Program-made: the position numbers and the translations under genes
Shown here: in pieces, positions 24,803-33,505 of the stretch
Layout of the letters: every line of letters starts with the position of its first letter
Position numbering within the stretch: the first letter of the stretch is position 1
The notes under the pieces: model-generated
Told to the model about the DNA's origin: nothing
Database searches by the model: none
Seen by the model: only the letters and a program-made list of their open reading frames with translations
Assembly: GCF_900188405.1 (NCBI RefSeq)
Contig: NZ_FZOF01000006.1
Span: 124,001-188,000 of the forward strand
DNA from: Actinacidiphila glaucinigra
GTDB lineage: Bacteria > Actinomycetota > Actinomycetes > Streptomycetales > Streptomycetaceae
DNA: 64,000 nt
Direction: 5' to 3'

Positions 24803-25834
24803 ATGAGCATGGATTTCACCGCCGGAGGCCGGCTCGAGGTGCGCATAACCCCTTCTGACGTGGGCAAACGCGTCTCGTTGCGGAGGGTCGCGGAGATCGT
24901 CGAGGGACGGCCGGTGTTCGCCGACGCCGTCGGGATTCTCACATCGTGGGACGAAGGGGTGCTTATCGTCACCCGTAGGGACGGGGAAACCGTCCGCATC
25001 GCGGAATCGTCCCTGGTGGCGGGCAAGATCGTGCCCGACGCACCGGCGCGCCGCGGGGCCCGCGCGCCCCGCGCGACGGCCCGGGAACTGCAGGAATCGG
25101 CCTCCCGCTGCTGGCCCGCGCAGGAGACCGCCCGGCTGGGCGCATGGACGCTCCGGGCGGCCGGCGGCTTCACCCGGCGCGCCAACTCCGTGCTGCCGCT
25201 CGGCGATCCGGGCGTCCCGCTGACGGAGGCCGTCGCGCGGATCGCCCGCTGGTACGGCGACCGCGGACTGCCGCCGTATGTGCAGGTCACCACCGGCGGG
25301 GAGGACTCCGACGAGACGCTGGCGGAGGCGCTCGGCGGACTCGGCTGGACGGCGGAGGGCCACGCCCTGCTGCGCACGGCCGCCCTGGCGCCGATCGCCG
25401 ACCTGCCGGGTGCCGAGGCCGTGCACCTGTCCCGCGAGGCCGACGCGGAGTGGCTCGCCCGCTACCACCGCACGGGTGACGTGGGCGACGCGGCGCTGAA
25501 GGTGCTGGGCGGCGGTCCTTCGGTCTGGTTCGCCACGGTGCCGGGGGAGGGCGACTCCGCCGGCGCCGGTCCCGCGGCGATCGGCCGCTGCGCCGTCGAC
25601 GGCCGGTTCGCCTCCTTCGGCGCCGTCGAGGTGGCTCCGGACCACCGGCGGCGCGGGCTGGCCCGGGCCGTGATGGCGGCGCTCGCCCGCAAGGCCCTGG
25701 ACGAGGGCGCCTCCGGCGCGTACCTGCAGGTCGAGACCGACAACGAAGGCGCACGCGCCCTCTACGACCGGATGGGCTTCACCACCCACCACGCCTACCA
25801 CTACCGGCGCGGCCCGCTGCCCGCGGGAGGGTGA
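24803..25834 (+). CDS. GNAT N-acetyltransferase with N-terminal SH3-like domain (Rv0428c type)
   Basis: The 343-aa protein has a beta-rich N-terminal domain of about 80 residues (GRLEVRITPSDVGKRVSLRR through ETVRIAESSLVAGKIV) that binds the rest through an Arg/Ala linker, and a C-terminal GNAT domain with FASFGAVEVAPDHRRRGLARAVM, the acetyl-CoA pyrophosphate loop, near residue 275 and YLQVETDNEGARALYDRMGF near 310. This pairing occurs in the actinobacterial Rv0428c-like family. The acetyl acceptor is unknown. The ATG at 24803 has GGAGGGG five bases upstream; ATG 24809 is an alternative. The SirB1-like gene follows 10 bp downstream. Confidence 0.88.
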   Translation: MSMDFTAGGRLEVRITPSDVGKRVSLRRVAEIVEGRPVFADAVGILTSWDEGVLIVTRRDGETVRIAESSLVAGKIVPDAPARRGARAPRATARELQESASRCWPAQETARLGAWTLRAAGGFTRRANSVLPLGDPGVPLTEAVARIARWYGDRGLPPYVQVTTGGEDSDETLAEALGGLGWTAEGHALLRTAALAPIADLPGAEAVHLSREADAEWLARYHRTGDVGDAALKVLGGGPSVWFATVPGEGDSAGAGPAAIGRCAVDGRFASFGAVEVAPDHRRRGLARAVMAALARKALDEGASGAYLQVETDNEGARALYDRMGFTTHHAYHYRRGPLPAGG

Positions 25835-25844
25835 GAAGCCCGGC

Positions 25845-26669
25845 ATGGACGACGCCATCACGCAGCGCTTCAGCGAGGCCGCCCGCGAGCCGCGCCCCGA
25901 CCTCGCGGAGCTGTGCCTGCTCATCGGGGCCGTGGCCGACCCTTCCCTCGACGAGGCCGGGACGGACGCGGCGCAGATGGAACTCGACCGCCTCGCCGGG
26001 CTCCTGCCGTACGGTCTCGCCGCACCCGCCGACTGGGCCGACGCCGCCGCGGAACTGCTCGGCGGCCGCTGCGGGTTCGGCGGCTCGCCCGCCGACTACC
26101 AGCGGCTGGAGTCCTCGCTGCTGCACGAGGTGCTGCGGCGGCGGCGCGGGCTGCCGATCCTGCTGTCGGTGGTCTGGATGGAGGTCGTCCGGCGCGCCGG
26201 CGGCCCGGTCCACGGGGTCGCCCTCCCGGGGCACTTCGTCGTGGGCTTCGGCGACCCCGCCGGCGCCTTCGTACTGGCCGACCCCTTCAACGGCGGCCGC
26301 CGGCTCGGCGAGGAGGACGTACGGCTGCTGGTGGCGGGCGCGACGGGGACCGCGCCGTCCCCGGCGATGATGGAGCCCGCGGATCCGCTGGACATCGTGC
26401 TGCGCGTGCTCAACAACATCCGCGCCTGGGCCTCGGCGCGGCCCGAGCACCTGGGCACGCAGCTGTGGGCGGTGGAACTGGCGCTGCTGCTGCCCCACCA
26501 TCCGGCACGGCTGCGCTTCGAGCACGCGCAGTTGCTGGTGCGCAAGGGGGACTTCGCGCGGGGCGCGACGGAGATGGAGGCGTACGCGGAGGTACTCGCG
26601 GAAGCGGAACCGGACGCCGCGACGGCCATGCGCCGGCAGGCGCGGGCCGCCCGCGCGCTCCTCAACTGA
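25845..26669 (+). CDS. SirB1/transglutaminase-like protein with TPR region
   Basis: The 274-aa protein contains the SirB1 (UPF0162) motifs: PADYQRLESSLLHEVLRRRRGLPILLSVVW in pieces around residue 85-110 and GVALPGHFVVGF near 125, followed by FVLADPFNGGR. These match a transglutaminase-like fold; the catalytic Cys of true transglutaminases is not obvious here. The C-terminal third is helical with TPR-like repeats (AVELALLLPHHPARLRFEHAQLLVRKGDF). Function is unknown. The ATG at 25845 follows GGGAGGGTGAGAAG. It is probably co-transcribed with the GNAT gene. The large palindrome begins 44 bp downstream. Confidence 0.8.
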   Translation: MDDAITQRFSEAAREPRPDLAELCLLIGAVADPSLDEAGTDAAQMELDRLAGLLPYGLAAPADWADAAAELLGGRCGFGGSPADYQRLESSLLHEVLRRRRGLPILLSVVWMEVVRRAGGPVHGVALPGHFVVGFGDPAGAFVLADPFNGGRRLGEEDVRLLVAGATGTAPSPAMMEPADPLDIVLRVLNNIRAWASARPEHLGTQLWAVELALLLPHHPARLRFEHAQLLVRKGDFARGATEMEAYAEVLAEAEPDAATAMRRQARAARALLN

Positions 26670-27291
26670 CCCCTCCGGGGGTGAGGGTGCTGCGGGTGGG
26701 CGGGTGCGGGTTCGTCTCGCTCCCTTCGGTCGCAAAGACGCGGGCTGCGGACGGGAAGGTGGCGGCCTGGGGCTTCACCGCAGGGTGCGGGCCGGTGGGT
26801 CGCGAGGGTTCAGGCGCCGTAGCGGGGTGCCTTTGCGTTGGCGGGGGGTCTCGTTTCCGTCCGCGGGCAGATGGCCGCTTCCACGCCTTCGCCGTGCGGT
26901 GGGCGCGCCCGCCGTAACCCGCGTCTGCGGCTGATTCGAGGTGCTGACGAGGGGCGGGCGGGACATCGGGCCCGCTTTCGCCGAACATTTCGGCGAAACA
27001 GAGCCCGATCTCGAGAAGGCCACCCGCCGAGCCCCGTGCCTGCCGGGGAAGCACCCGCAGACGCCGGTTACGGCGGGCGCGCCACCCACGAACGGTGGGC
27101 GTGGCCACCGGCCATCTGTACCCGCGGACGGCGACGAGACCCGCGCCGCCGGAAACGCCATCCGCTCCGGAGCCTGAACCCCCGCCACGCACCCACCCGC
27201 ACACCGCCGAGGAGGGCCGCCCCACCCTCCCCCCTCCGCAGCCGGCCGCATTGCGCCCGGAGGGCGCGAGACGGCGGGAGGGCCGAGTCCC
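26670..27291. other. 622-bp gene-free region between convergent genes
   Basis: Several open frames cross this region, but none has a ribosome site or a recognisable protein, and codon pattern changes along each of them. Apart from the palindrome 26714-27272 only short local hairpins are visible, for example around 27082-27105 (GCCACCCACG and GTGGGCGTGGC). Confidence 0.7.
26714..27272. repeat. long imperfect palindrome, arms of about 270-285 bp
   Basis: The right arm reversed and complemented matches the left arm along its whole length with small gaps. The centre is TTTCGCCGAA-CAT-TTCGGCGAAA (26976-26998). Outward blocks pair as follows: ATCGGGC (26965-26971) with GCCCGAT (27003-27009); GCGCGCCCGCCGTAACC (26903-26919) with its complement (27066-27082); CCGTCCGCGGG (26858-26868) with CCCGCGGACGG (27121-27131); GGTTCAGGC (26808-26816) with GCCTGAACC (27172-27180); and GTCTCG (26714-26719) with CGAGAC (27267-27272). 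There is no transposase gene. It lies between the convergent SirB1-like and response-regulator genes. Confidence 0.85.
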
Positions 27292-27900
27292 CTAGAGCCA
27301 GCCGCGTTCCAGGGCGATGCGCACCGCTTCGGCGCGGTTGCGGGCGGCGGTCTTCTGGATCGCGGTGGAGAGGTAGTTGCGGACGGTCCCCTCGGACAGG
27401 TGGAGGCGGCGGGCGATGTCCGCGTTGAGGGATCCGTCGGCCGCCGCGCGCAGGACGTCGCGCTCGCGCGGGGTGAGGGGGTCGGCCCCCTCCGACAGCG
27501 CGGCCGCCGCGAGCACCGGGTCGATCACCTTCTCCCCCCGCAGCACCCTGCGTACCGCCTCCGCGAGTTGCCCCGCGGGCGCGTCCTTGACCAGGAACGC
27601 GTCGGCGCCCGCCTCCATGGCCCGGCGCAGGTACCCGGGCCGGCCGAACGTGGTGACGATGACGACCCGCACCTGCGGCAGTTCCGCCCGTACTGCGGCG
27701 GCCGCGTCGAGGCCGGTCATCGCGCCGGGCATCTCGATGTCGAGCAGCGCCACCTGCGCCCCGGCGTCGCGGGCCGCGCCGACGACGTCCTCGCCGCGGG
27801 CGACCTGCGCGACCACCTCGATGTCCCCCTCAAGGCCCAGCAGCGCGGCCAGGGCCTCGCGCACCATCGACTGGTCCTCCGCCAGCAGCACCCGGATCAT
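27292..27900 (-). CDS. NarL/DesR-type response regulator
   Basis: The 202-aa protein has a receiver domain with the acidic pair in VLLAEDQ, the phosphoacceptor Asp54 (ALLDIEMPG), Thr in VIVTTFG and Lys in FLVKDAP. A LuxR-type helix-turn-helix follows (LTPRERDVLRAAADG near 140, then DIARRLHLSEGTVRNYLS). It is the partner of the upstream kinase, and the target is probably the neighbouring ABC-2 exporter, a common arrangement. The ATG at 27900 lies inside the kinase reading frame; the two overlap by 71 bases. Confidence 0.92.
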   Translation of the reverse strand: MIRVLLAEDQSMVREALAALLGLEGDIEVVAQVARGEDVVGAARDAGAQVALLDIEMPGAMTGLDAAAAVRAELPQVRVVIVTTFGRPGYLRRAMEAGADAFLVKDAPAGQLAEAVRRVLRGEKVIDPVLAAAALSEGADPLTPRERDVLRAAADGSLNADIARRLHLSEGTVRNYLSTAIQKTAARNRAEAVRIALERGWL

Positions 27901-29077
27901 GGCCGTGAGCGTAGTCGGCCGGGACGACGGCGCGGAGGGTGAAGCCGCCGTCCGCTGCGGTCTCCAGGCGGCCGCCGGCGAGCAGCAGGCGCTCCTGCAG
28001 GCCGGTCAGGCCGTTGCCGCGGCGTGCGCCGCCGGTCCCGGGGCCCCGCCCGTCGTCGGCGACGGTGAGCCGTACCGTGCCATCGTCCTCGTCGACGGTG
28101 ACCGTGCAGCAGGAGGCCCCGCTGTGCCGTACGACGTTGGTGACGGCCTCGCGCAGGGCCCAGGCCAGCGCTCCCTCGGCCTCCGGGGTGAGCGGGGCGG
28201 TCACCGTCCCGGGCAGCCGGGGGCGGATGCCGGCGGCCTGCAGGACCTCTCTGGCGCCGGCGAGCTCGGCGGCGAGGGTGGGCCTGCGGTAGCCGCTGAC
28301 GGCCTCGCGGACGTCCACCAGGGCCTGCCGGCTGACCCGCTCGATGTCGGCGACCTGCGCGGCGGCGTCCTCGGGGCGGCCAGGGAGCATGCGTCCGGCC
28401 AGTTCGCTCTTGAGGGTGATCAGGGACAGCGAGTGGCCGAGCAGGTCGTGCAGGTCGCGGGCGAGTCGCAGCCGCTCCTCGGTGGCGGCCAGCTGGGCGA
28501 CGGCCGCCCGGGCCTCGCGCAGCTCGCGGGTGGTCCGCACCAGCTGGCGCACGCCCGTCATGGCGTATCCGCCGAGCAGGCAGGGCACGAGCAGCGAGAG
28601 CACCAGGTCCGCGCTCGCCCCGGTGAGCCCGGCGACGGCCGCGAGCACCGCGGTGACCAGCGGGATCGCCCAGCGGGCCTGGCGGCCGGGCAGGACCGCC
28701 CCGCAGCCGACGGCGAGGTAGACGAACAGCACGAGGAAGGCGTCGCCCAGGGTGAAGGTCATCAGCAGGCCCAGCGCGCCGAGCAGCAGGAGCTGCCCGT
28801 ACACCCAGCGCGGCTGGTGTTCGGCGTTGGTCCGCAGGAAGACGATGCACAGGTAGGCGGTGACGAAGGCGGCGAGCCCGAGCCAGCCGAGCACGGTCGC
28901 GGTGAGGCCGTGACCGCCCTCGGCGAGGTCGCTGACCGGGGCGCCGAGGTAGAGCATCCACATGGCCACCCAGACCAGCTTGACGATGGCCTGGCGGCGG
29001 TTCTCCGGGGCCCTGCCGATCGCCGGGGCGTCCCGGGGCTCGGCGGGCTCCCGCTGCTGCGTCGTTCCGGCGGGCAC
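27830..29077 (-). CDS. sensor histidine kinase, DesK-like (HisKA_3)
   Basis: The 415-aa protein has about five to six membrane helices in residues 30-175, then a dimerisation helix with the phosphorylated His210 in ERLRLARDLHDLLGHSLSLI and a HATPase domain with REAVTNVVRHSGAS (N box) and VADDGRGPG, GNGLTGLQERL (G boxes). This is the DesK/HisKA_3 class. The start is GTG 29077 after GAGGAGAGGG. The C-terminal 24 residues after VVPAD are Gly/Pro-rich, unlike the conserved domain, and overlap the response-regulator gene by 71 bases. Confidence 0.9.
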   Translation of the reverse strand: MPAGTTQQREPAEPRDAPAIGRAPENRRQAIVKLVWVAMWMLYLGAPVSDLAEGGHGLTATVLGWLGLAAFVTAYLCIVFLRTNAEHQPRWVYGQLLLLGALGLLMTFTLGDAFLVLFVYLAVGCGAVLPGRQARWAIPLVTAVLAAVAGLTGASADLVLSLLVPCLLGGYAMTGVRQLVRTTRELREARAAVAQLAATEERLRLARDLHDLLGHSLSLITLKSELAGRMLPGRPEDAAAQVADIERVSRQALVDVREAVSGYRRPTLAAELAGAREVLQAAGIRPRLPGTVTAPLTPEAEGALAWALREAVTNVVRHSGASCCTVTVDEDDGTVRLTVADDGRGPGTGGARRGNGLTGLQERLLLAGGRLETAADGGFTLRAVVPADYAHGHDPGAAGGGPVDGARGPGRAAGP

Positions 29078-29090
29078 GGTCCCTCTCCTC

Positions 29091-29804
29091 TCAGGCCTTC
29101 GCGGTGTCCTTGCGGTACATCCAAGCGGCTGTCGCAGCGAACACCAGCCCGTACACGACCAGCACGGCGACGTCCCCGGCGTGCGGGGCCCGGCCGGACT
29201 CGACGGCCTGTCCGAGCGCCGCGTACGGCCGGGCCGGCAGCAGGTTCGCGATGTCGCGCAGCCAGCCGGGGAAGGAGTCGAAGGGCACCCACAGGCCGCC
29301 GAGCAGGGCGAGCCCGAAGTAGGCGATCATCGCTACGGGGCGGGCGGTCTCCGCCGAGGCGACGTAGCCGATGGCCACGCCCAGCGCGGCGAAGACGAAG
29401 CTCCCGGCCCAGCTGGTGAGCAGCACCCCGGCCCACTGCCAGGCGGCCATCCGCACGCCCTTCACGGCGCCGCCGGCGAGCAGTACGAGCAGGATCGAGG
29501 GCAGGCTGACGGTGGCGGCCGCGGCGACCTTGGCCAGCACGTAGCCGCGCCCGGGGAGGGCGGTGAGCCGCAGCTGGCGCACCCAGCCCTTGTCGCGCTC
29601 GCGGGCGATCCGCTCGGAGTTGCCCATGAGCACGGCGGTCATGGCGCCGAAGGCGCACATCGCGACCATGTAGTACGGCACCATCGCGGCCTTCTGACCG
29701 GCCGTCAGGATCATGAAGAGCAGCACCGGGTACAGCACCGAGAAGAACATGAACTTGCGGTTGCGCAGGACGCGCAGGATCTCCAGCCGGGCCAGCGTCC
29801 TCAT
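29091..29804 (-). CDS. ABC-2 type exporter permease
   Basis: The 237-aa protein has six membrane helices, beginning with EILRVLRNRKFMFFSVLYPVLLFMIL in pieces, a cytoplasmic loop with ERDKGWVRQLRLTALP typical of ABC-2 permeases, and LPARPYAALGQAV near the end. The ATG at 29804 overlaps the ATPase stop by four bases. With the upstream ATPase it should form a drug- or lipid-exporting complex. It is directly followed by the two-component genes. Confidence 0.9.
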   Translation of the reverse strand: MRTLARLEILRVLRNRKFMFFSVLYPVLLFMILTAGQKAAMVPYYMVAMCAFGAMTAVLMGNSERIARERDKGWVRQLRLTALPGRGYVLAKVAAAATVSLPSILLVLLAGGAVKGVRMAAWQWAGVLLTSWAGSFVFAALGVAIGYVASAETARPVAMIAYFGLALLGGLWVPFDSFPGWLRDIANLLPARPYAALGQAVESGRAPHAGDVAVLVVYGLVFAATAAWMYRKDTAKA

Positions 29805-30712
29805 CGCGCCGCCACCTCCTTCTCCTTCTCGGACGACTCCGTGATGGCCAGGAAGGCCTGCTCCAGGCCGAGCCCGGCGACCTCCAGGTGCCGGGGGTAG
29901 AGCCCGGCGGCGTAGACGGCGTGCACCGTCGCGTCGGCGTCCGTGGAGCGGATGCGCACCGTGCGGCCGGTGATCTCCACGTCCGTGACCCGCGGCAGTG
30001 CCCGCAGCGCGGACTCCTCCGGCGGGGTGTCCAGGTCGAAGACGATACGCCGGACCCCGGCCCGCGCCTTGATCTCGGCGGCGGTGCCGTCGGCCACCAG
30101 CCGGCCGCCCTGCAGGACGAGCACCCGGTCGGCGACGGCGTCCGCCTCCTCCAGGTAGTGGGTCGCGAAGAGCACCGTGCGGCCCTGCTTCACCTGGCCG
30201 CGCATGGCCTCCCAGAAGGCCTGCCGGGCGGAGACGTCCATGCCGGTGGTGGGCTCGTCGAGGATCAGCAGGTCGCTCGCGCCCGCCGTGGCCAGGGCGA
30301 AGCGCACGCGCTGCTCCTGGCCGCCGGAGAGCTTGTCGACCTTGCGGTCGGCGACGGACTCCAGTCCGGCGGCCGCCATCACCTCGGCGACGGGGTGGGC
30401 GCGCGGGTGCAGGTCGCAGGCGAGCCGTACGAGCTCGCGCACGGTGACCTCCTCCATGAGGCCGCCGCTCTGCAGCACGGCGCCGACCCGGCCCTCGGCG
30501 ATCGCCCGGCGCGGGGTGGTGCCGAAGACCTCGACGGTGCCGGAGTCGGGGGTGCGCAGCCCCAGCAGCAGGTCCAGGGTGGTCGACTTGCCCGCGCCGT
30601 TGGGGCCCAGCAGGGCGACGGTCTCACCGGGGTGGAGGGTCAGGCTCAGGTCGTCGACGGCCCGGACCTGACCGAAGCTCTTGCTCACGTGCGTGAACAC
30701 TGTTGCGGTCAT
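29801..30712 (-). CDS. ABC-2 exporter ATP-binding protein
   Basis: The 303-aa protein has Walker A GPNGAGKST near residue 36, signature LSGGQEQRVRFALA near 130, Walker B LLILDEPTTGMD and the H-loop FATHYLEEAD. The C-terminal 80 residues are the accessory domain seen in drug/daunorubicin-type (DrrA/CcmA) exporters. The ATG at 30712 has a weak GAGG upstream. It is the first gene of the four-gene unit ATPase, permease, kinase, response regulator. Confidence 0.92.
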   Translation of the reverse strand: MTATVFTHVSKSFGQVRAVDDLSLTLHPGETVALLGPNGAGKSTTLDLLLGLRTPDSGTVEVFGTTPRRAIAEGRVGAVLQSGGLMEEVTVRELVRLACDLHPRAHPVAEVMAAAGLESVADRKVDKLSGGQEQRVRFALATAGASDLLILDEPTTGMDVSARQAFWEAMRGQVKQGRTVLFATHYLEEADAVADRVLVLQGGRLVADGTAAEIKARAGVRRIVFDLDTPPEESALRALPRVTDVEITGRTVRIRSTDADATVHAVYAAGLYPRHLEVAGLGLEQAFLAITESSEKEKEVAAR

Positions 30713-30788
30713 GGCTGCAGCCTCGCCGACGGCGGGACCGGGGCGGCAGTGCCGGGCGTCCTGTCCCGCGGATGACAGATGTCATGGG

Positions 30789-30818
30789 TGTGGCCCCGGT
30801 ACGGGTACCGGGGCCACA
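30789..30818 (-). terminator. terminator hairpin
   Basis: A perfect 14-bp inverted repeat (TGTGGCCCCGGTAC and its complement) with almost no loop lies 30 bp after the stop of the collagen-like gene and 77 bp before the ABC ATPase start. Confidence 0.75.
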
Positions 30819-30848
30819 GCCGTCACACGTGGATCGGGCGACCGGGGG

Positions 30849-32954
30849 TCAGGAGCTGCCCTCGATGGTCACCGTCTTCTTGGCGGCGTCGGAGGTCTGC
30901 AGCGCGGGCAGCATCGCGGAGGCGACGTCCTCCGGGGTGACGGCGGTCTTGCTGCCGTCGCCGCGTTCGACCAGCACGCCGTCGAAGGCGCCGCCGTACA
31001 GGCCCTGGAGCACCTTGCGGTCGATGTACGGGGTCAGCTTGCCGTCCTGGTCCGGCACCATCGTGAGGATCTGCGACAGCGACTTCTGCGGGCTGAACGG
31101 GATCTCCGCGGCGCCCGCGCGGACGGTGACGAAGCCGGACATGGCCGTCTTCCCGAAGCCGTCGACGGCCTTGTCGAGCTCCTCCTGGGTCACCTTGGGC
31201 TCGACGGTGGTGGCCTTCAGGCTCACCGTGCCGGGCTTGCCGGTGGCGACCTGCGTGGAGTACGCGCCGATCACCGCGTCGATCGAGGCGGCCGCGTCCA
31301 CGCCCTGGTGAGGCTTGCCGGGGACGGCGACGGCCTTGCCGTTCACGAACTTGACCATGCCCTCGGAGCCGGAGCCGCCGAGCCCCTGGGAGAGCTTCTC
31401 CAGCTGGGCGCGGAGCTTCTCGCTGTCCGTGGTCAGCACCGGGTCGGCCGCACGCGAGACGCCGAACAGCGAGCCGATGACGGTGACCGGGTTGTAGTCG
31501 CGGTGCGCCACGTTGCCGACGGTGGCGTCGGTGTCGAAGACGAGACCGGCGGCCGCGGGCTTGAGCGCCTTGCGCTCGTCGCCGATGGTGACGGTGAGCG
31601 GCGCGTTCTTGCGGGAGCCGAGCGCCTGGTCGAGGAGCGCGACGGCCTGGTCCTTGGTCTTGCCGCCGATCCCGACGCCGTAGACGGTCGTGCCGGCCGG
31701 CACGTCGGAGTGGTCCATCAGCAGTCCGGCGCCGTAGGCGATGCCGAGCACGCCGAGCACGCCGACGCCCACCAGTATGAGCTTGGAGCGGCCCTTGGCC
31801 TTGGGCTCCGCCGCGCTCTGGCGGGCGGGGGGCGCCGCCGGCTCGTCCTGCTCGAAGCGGTACATCTCGCCGCCGGCCGGGGCCGGCCGGGTGACCGACG
31901 GCCCCGCGGGGGGAACCGCCGGGATGCCGCTGACGACGGTGTCCCCGGACAGCCGCCCGGACGCGGAGGTCGGGAACGGCGTCGGGTACGGCGAGCGGCC
32001 GGTCGCGGGCCCCGCCGGGGGCACGCGCATCTCACCGGTGACCGGGCCCGCGGTGGGCCCGGACGGCGGCTGCTGCCCCGGGAAGGGCATACCGGCCCCG
32101 GGACCCGCGGGTCCCGCGCCGGGACCGCCGGGGAACGGGCGCTGCGGCGGAGCGGGGCGCCCCGGTCCGGCCGGACCACCGGGACCGACGGGGCCACCGG
32201 GGCCACCCGGAGCACCGGGTGCCACGGGGCCGGCGGGACCCACCGGCCCGCCGGGGCCACCCGGCGCCACGGGACCGCCGGGACCGCCGGGGCCGGCCGG
32301 GCCGACCGCGCCGTCGTTCAGGTACGGGATGCCACCGCGCCGGGGCCCGCCGGGGGCGGCACCCTGTCCGGGGACCGGACCGCGCTCCGGGGGGCCGGGC
32401 TGGGCGGGGATGTCGCCGCGCTGCATCGGCTGGGTGAGCTCGGGAGCGGAGAACTCCTGGGTCGCCTCGGGAGCGGCCGGCGAGGCCTTCCGCGGCGCGA
32501 ACCAGTCGCTCGTCGGCTTCTCGCCCCTCGGCGCGGGAGCCGGCTCCGCGGCGGGCTCGGGCGAGGGCGCCGGGGCGCCCTGACCGGCCCCGGTGCCGCC
32601 GCCGGCGTTCCAGCCGGCGGGCGGGGCCGACTCGGCCGCGGGGGCGGCCGGTGCGGACCCGCCGGGTGCCTCGCCCTCCGCGCCGCCCTCGACGGGCGTA
32701 CGGACGACGACCGGCGGGATCGGCCGGGACCCGGGGATGTTGATGCGCACCCGGGTCGTCAGTGTGGTCTCGGTCTTGGTCTCCTCCGCTGCGGGAGCAT
32801 CGGCGGGCTCCCCGTTCGCAGCACCCTCGCGCGGGCCCTCCTGCGGATGCAGCGACGGAAACGGTCGGGTTCCGTACGGCGGGGTACCCGACGGGTACGC
32901 GGCTCCGCCCCGGCCCTGGGGGCCGGGGGACGGACGATCAGTTTCACGACTCAA
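30849..32954 (-). CDS. membrane-anchored collagen-like protein with VanW-type peptidoglycan-binding domains
   Basis: The 701-aa protein has a long Pro/Gly/Ala-rich cytoplasmic part (1-390) that contains a collagen-like stretch at about 218-272, one membrane helix at 391-413, then two external domains that resemble PG_binding_4 (PF12229), the region that precedes VanW in VanW-type proteins. First domain: VYGVGIGGKTKDQAVALLD; second: around VPGKPHQGVDAAASI. The VanW domain itself is missing. Peptidoglycan binding is inferred from the family only. The start is TTG 32954 with GGGAGAG six bases upstream. The terminator 30789-30818 follows. Confidence 0.75.
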   Translation of the reverse strand: MSRETDRPSPGPQGRGGAAYPSGTPPYGTRPFPSLHPQEGPREGAANGEPADAPAAEETKTETTLTTRVRINIPGSRPIPPVVVRTPVEGGAEGEAPGGSAPAAPAAESAPPAGWNAGGGTGAGQGAPAPSPEPAAEPAPAPRGEKPTSDWFAPRKASPAAPEATQEFSAPELTQPMQRGDIPAQPGPPERGPVPGQGAAPGGPRRGGIPYLNDGAVGPAGPGGPGGPVAPGGPGGPVGPAGPVAPGAPGGPGGPVGPGGPAGPGRPAPPQRPFPGGPGAGPAGPGAGMPFPGQQPPSGPTAGPVTGEMRVPPAGPATGRSPYPTPFPTSASGRLSGDTVVSGIPAVPPAGPSVTRPAPAGGEMYRFEQDEPAAPPARQSAAEPKAKGRSKLILVGVGVLGVLGIAYGAGLLMDHSDVPAGTTVYGVGIGGKTKDQAVALLDQALGSRKNAPLTVTIGDERKALKPAAAGLVFDTDATVGNVAHRDYNPVTVIGSLFGVSRAADPVLTTDSEKLRAQLEKLSQGLGGSGSEGMVKFVNGKAVAVPGKPHQGVDAAASIDAVIGAYSTQVATGKPGTVSLKATTVEPKVTQEELDKAVDGFGKTAMSGFVTVRAGAAEIPFSPQKSLSQILTMVPDQDGKLTPYIDRKVLQGLYGGAFDGVLVERGDGSKTAVTPEDVASAMLPALQTSDAAKKTVTIEGSS
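32139..32303 (-). repeat. collagen-like Gly-Pro tandem coding repeat
   Basis: Codons 218-272 of the gene at 30849-32954 encode repeated GPxGPx/GPGGPV triplets (for example GPAGPGGPGGPVAPGG). The DNA is a short-period GGNCCN repeat, prone to slippage, so copy number may vary between strains. Confidence 0.75.
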
Positions 32955-33148
32955 AGCAGGCTCTCCCGGTTCGCTTCGCCACCCGTCACGGCCTTTCCGC
33001 GGGCGGCCCGGCGGCGCGCACCACCATACTGGGCACCGCGTCGGAGCCGCCTGCCCGCCGGATGGAGACCGCCCTGATCAAAGGGGTTTATGTGACGCCG
33101 GCCATCAAAACGGACGACGTTCGCTCCGTAACGGACGCAACGTGGCGC

Positions 33149-33505
33149 CTATGGTGCCTCAAGTGATCCACCGGCGGGAGGACGGGGTTGCACAAGCGTG
33201 GCCGACATCACGCCCGCCATCGCTCCGCCCAACAGGTAGACGTACGGGCTGATTCCGTTGGCGAACAGGAAATCACCCTCCGGGCGGGCGGAACTGAGCA
33301 GCATCACGGTGATCAGCCACAGCGCCGCCGGCACCACGGCGCCCAGCCGCGTTCCGGTGAGCCTGGCACCGCCGTGGAAGAGCGCCGCGCTCCCGGCGAG
33401 CGCCAGCAGCAACCCGCCCGGGAACCAGGCCGCCTGGACCAGCGACCCCGCGACGCCGACCAGGGCGCCCAGGACCGCGAGCACGGGGTAGGCCGCGCGC
33501 CTCAT
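33149..33505 (-). CDS. small integral membrane protein, DUF6113-like
   Basis: The 118-aa protein has four membrane helices ([48 protein letters not shown] and [20 protein letters not shown]). It begins at ATG 33505, overlapping the mshB stop by four bases, so it is coupled to mshB. A small membrane protein downstream of mshB is conserved in actinobacteria (Rv1171 in M. tuberculosis) and is grouped in DUF6113; its function is unknown. Confidence 0.8.
   Translation of the reverse strand: MRRAAYPVLAVLGALVGVAGSLVQAAWFPGGLLLALAGSAALFHGGARLTGTRLGAVVPAALWLITVMLLSSARPEGDFLFANGISPYVYLLGGAMAGVMSATLVQPRPPAGGSLEAP

Noticed and set aside
26662..27225. Open frames of 150-330 codons within the palindrome region
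   Set aside because: No ribosome site, no domain, and the frames depend on the inverted-repeat structure; both strands give equally long frames.
26714..27272. Insertion sequence with terminal inverted repeats
   Set aside because: The arms meet at the centre without space for a transposase, and no target-site duplication is evident by eye. A non-autonomous element is still possible.
32139..32303. Possible CRISPR or tandem-repeat array
   Set aside because: The repeat unit is a short GGNCCN codon pattern in frame with the collagen-like protein; there are no unique spacers.
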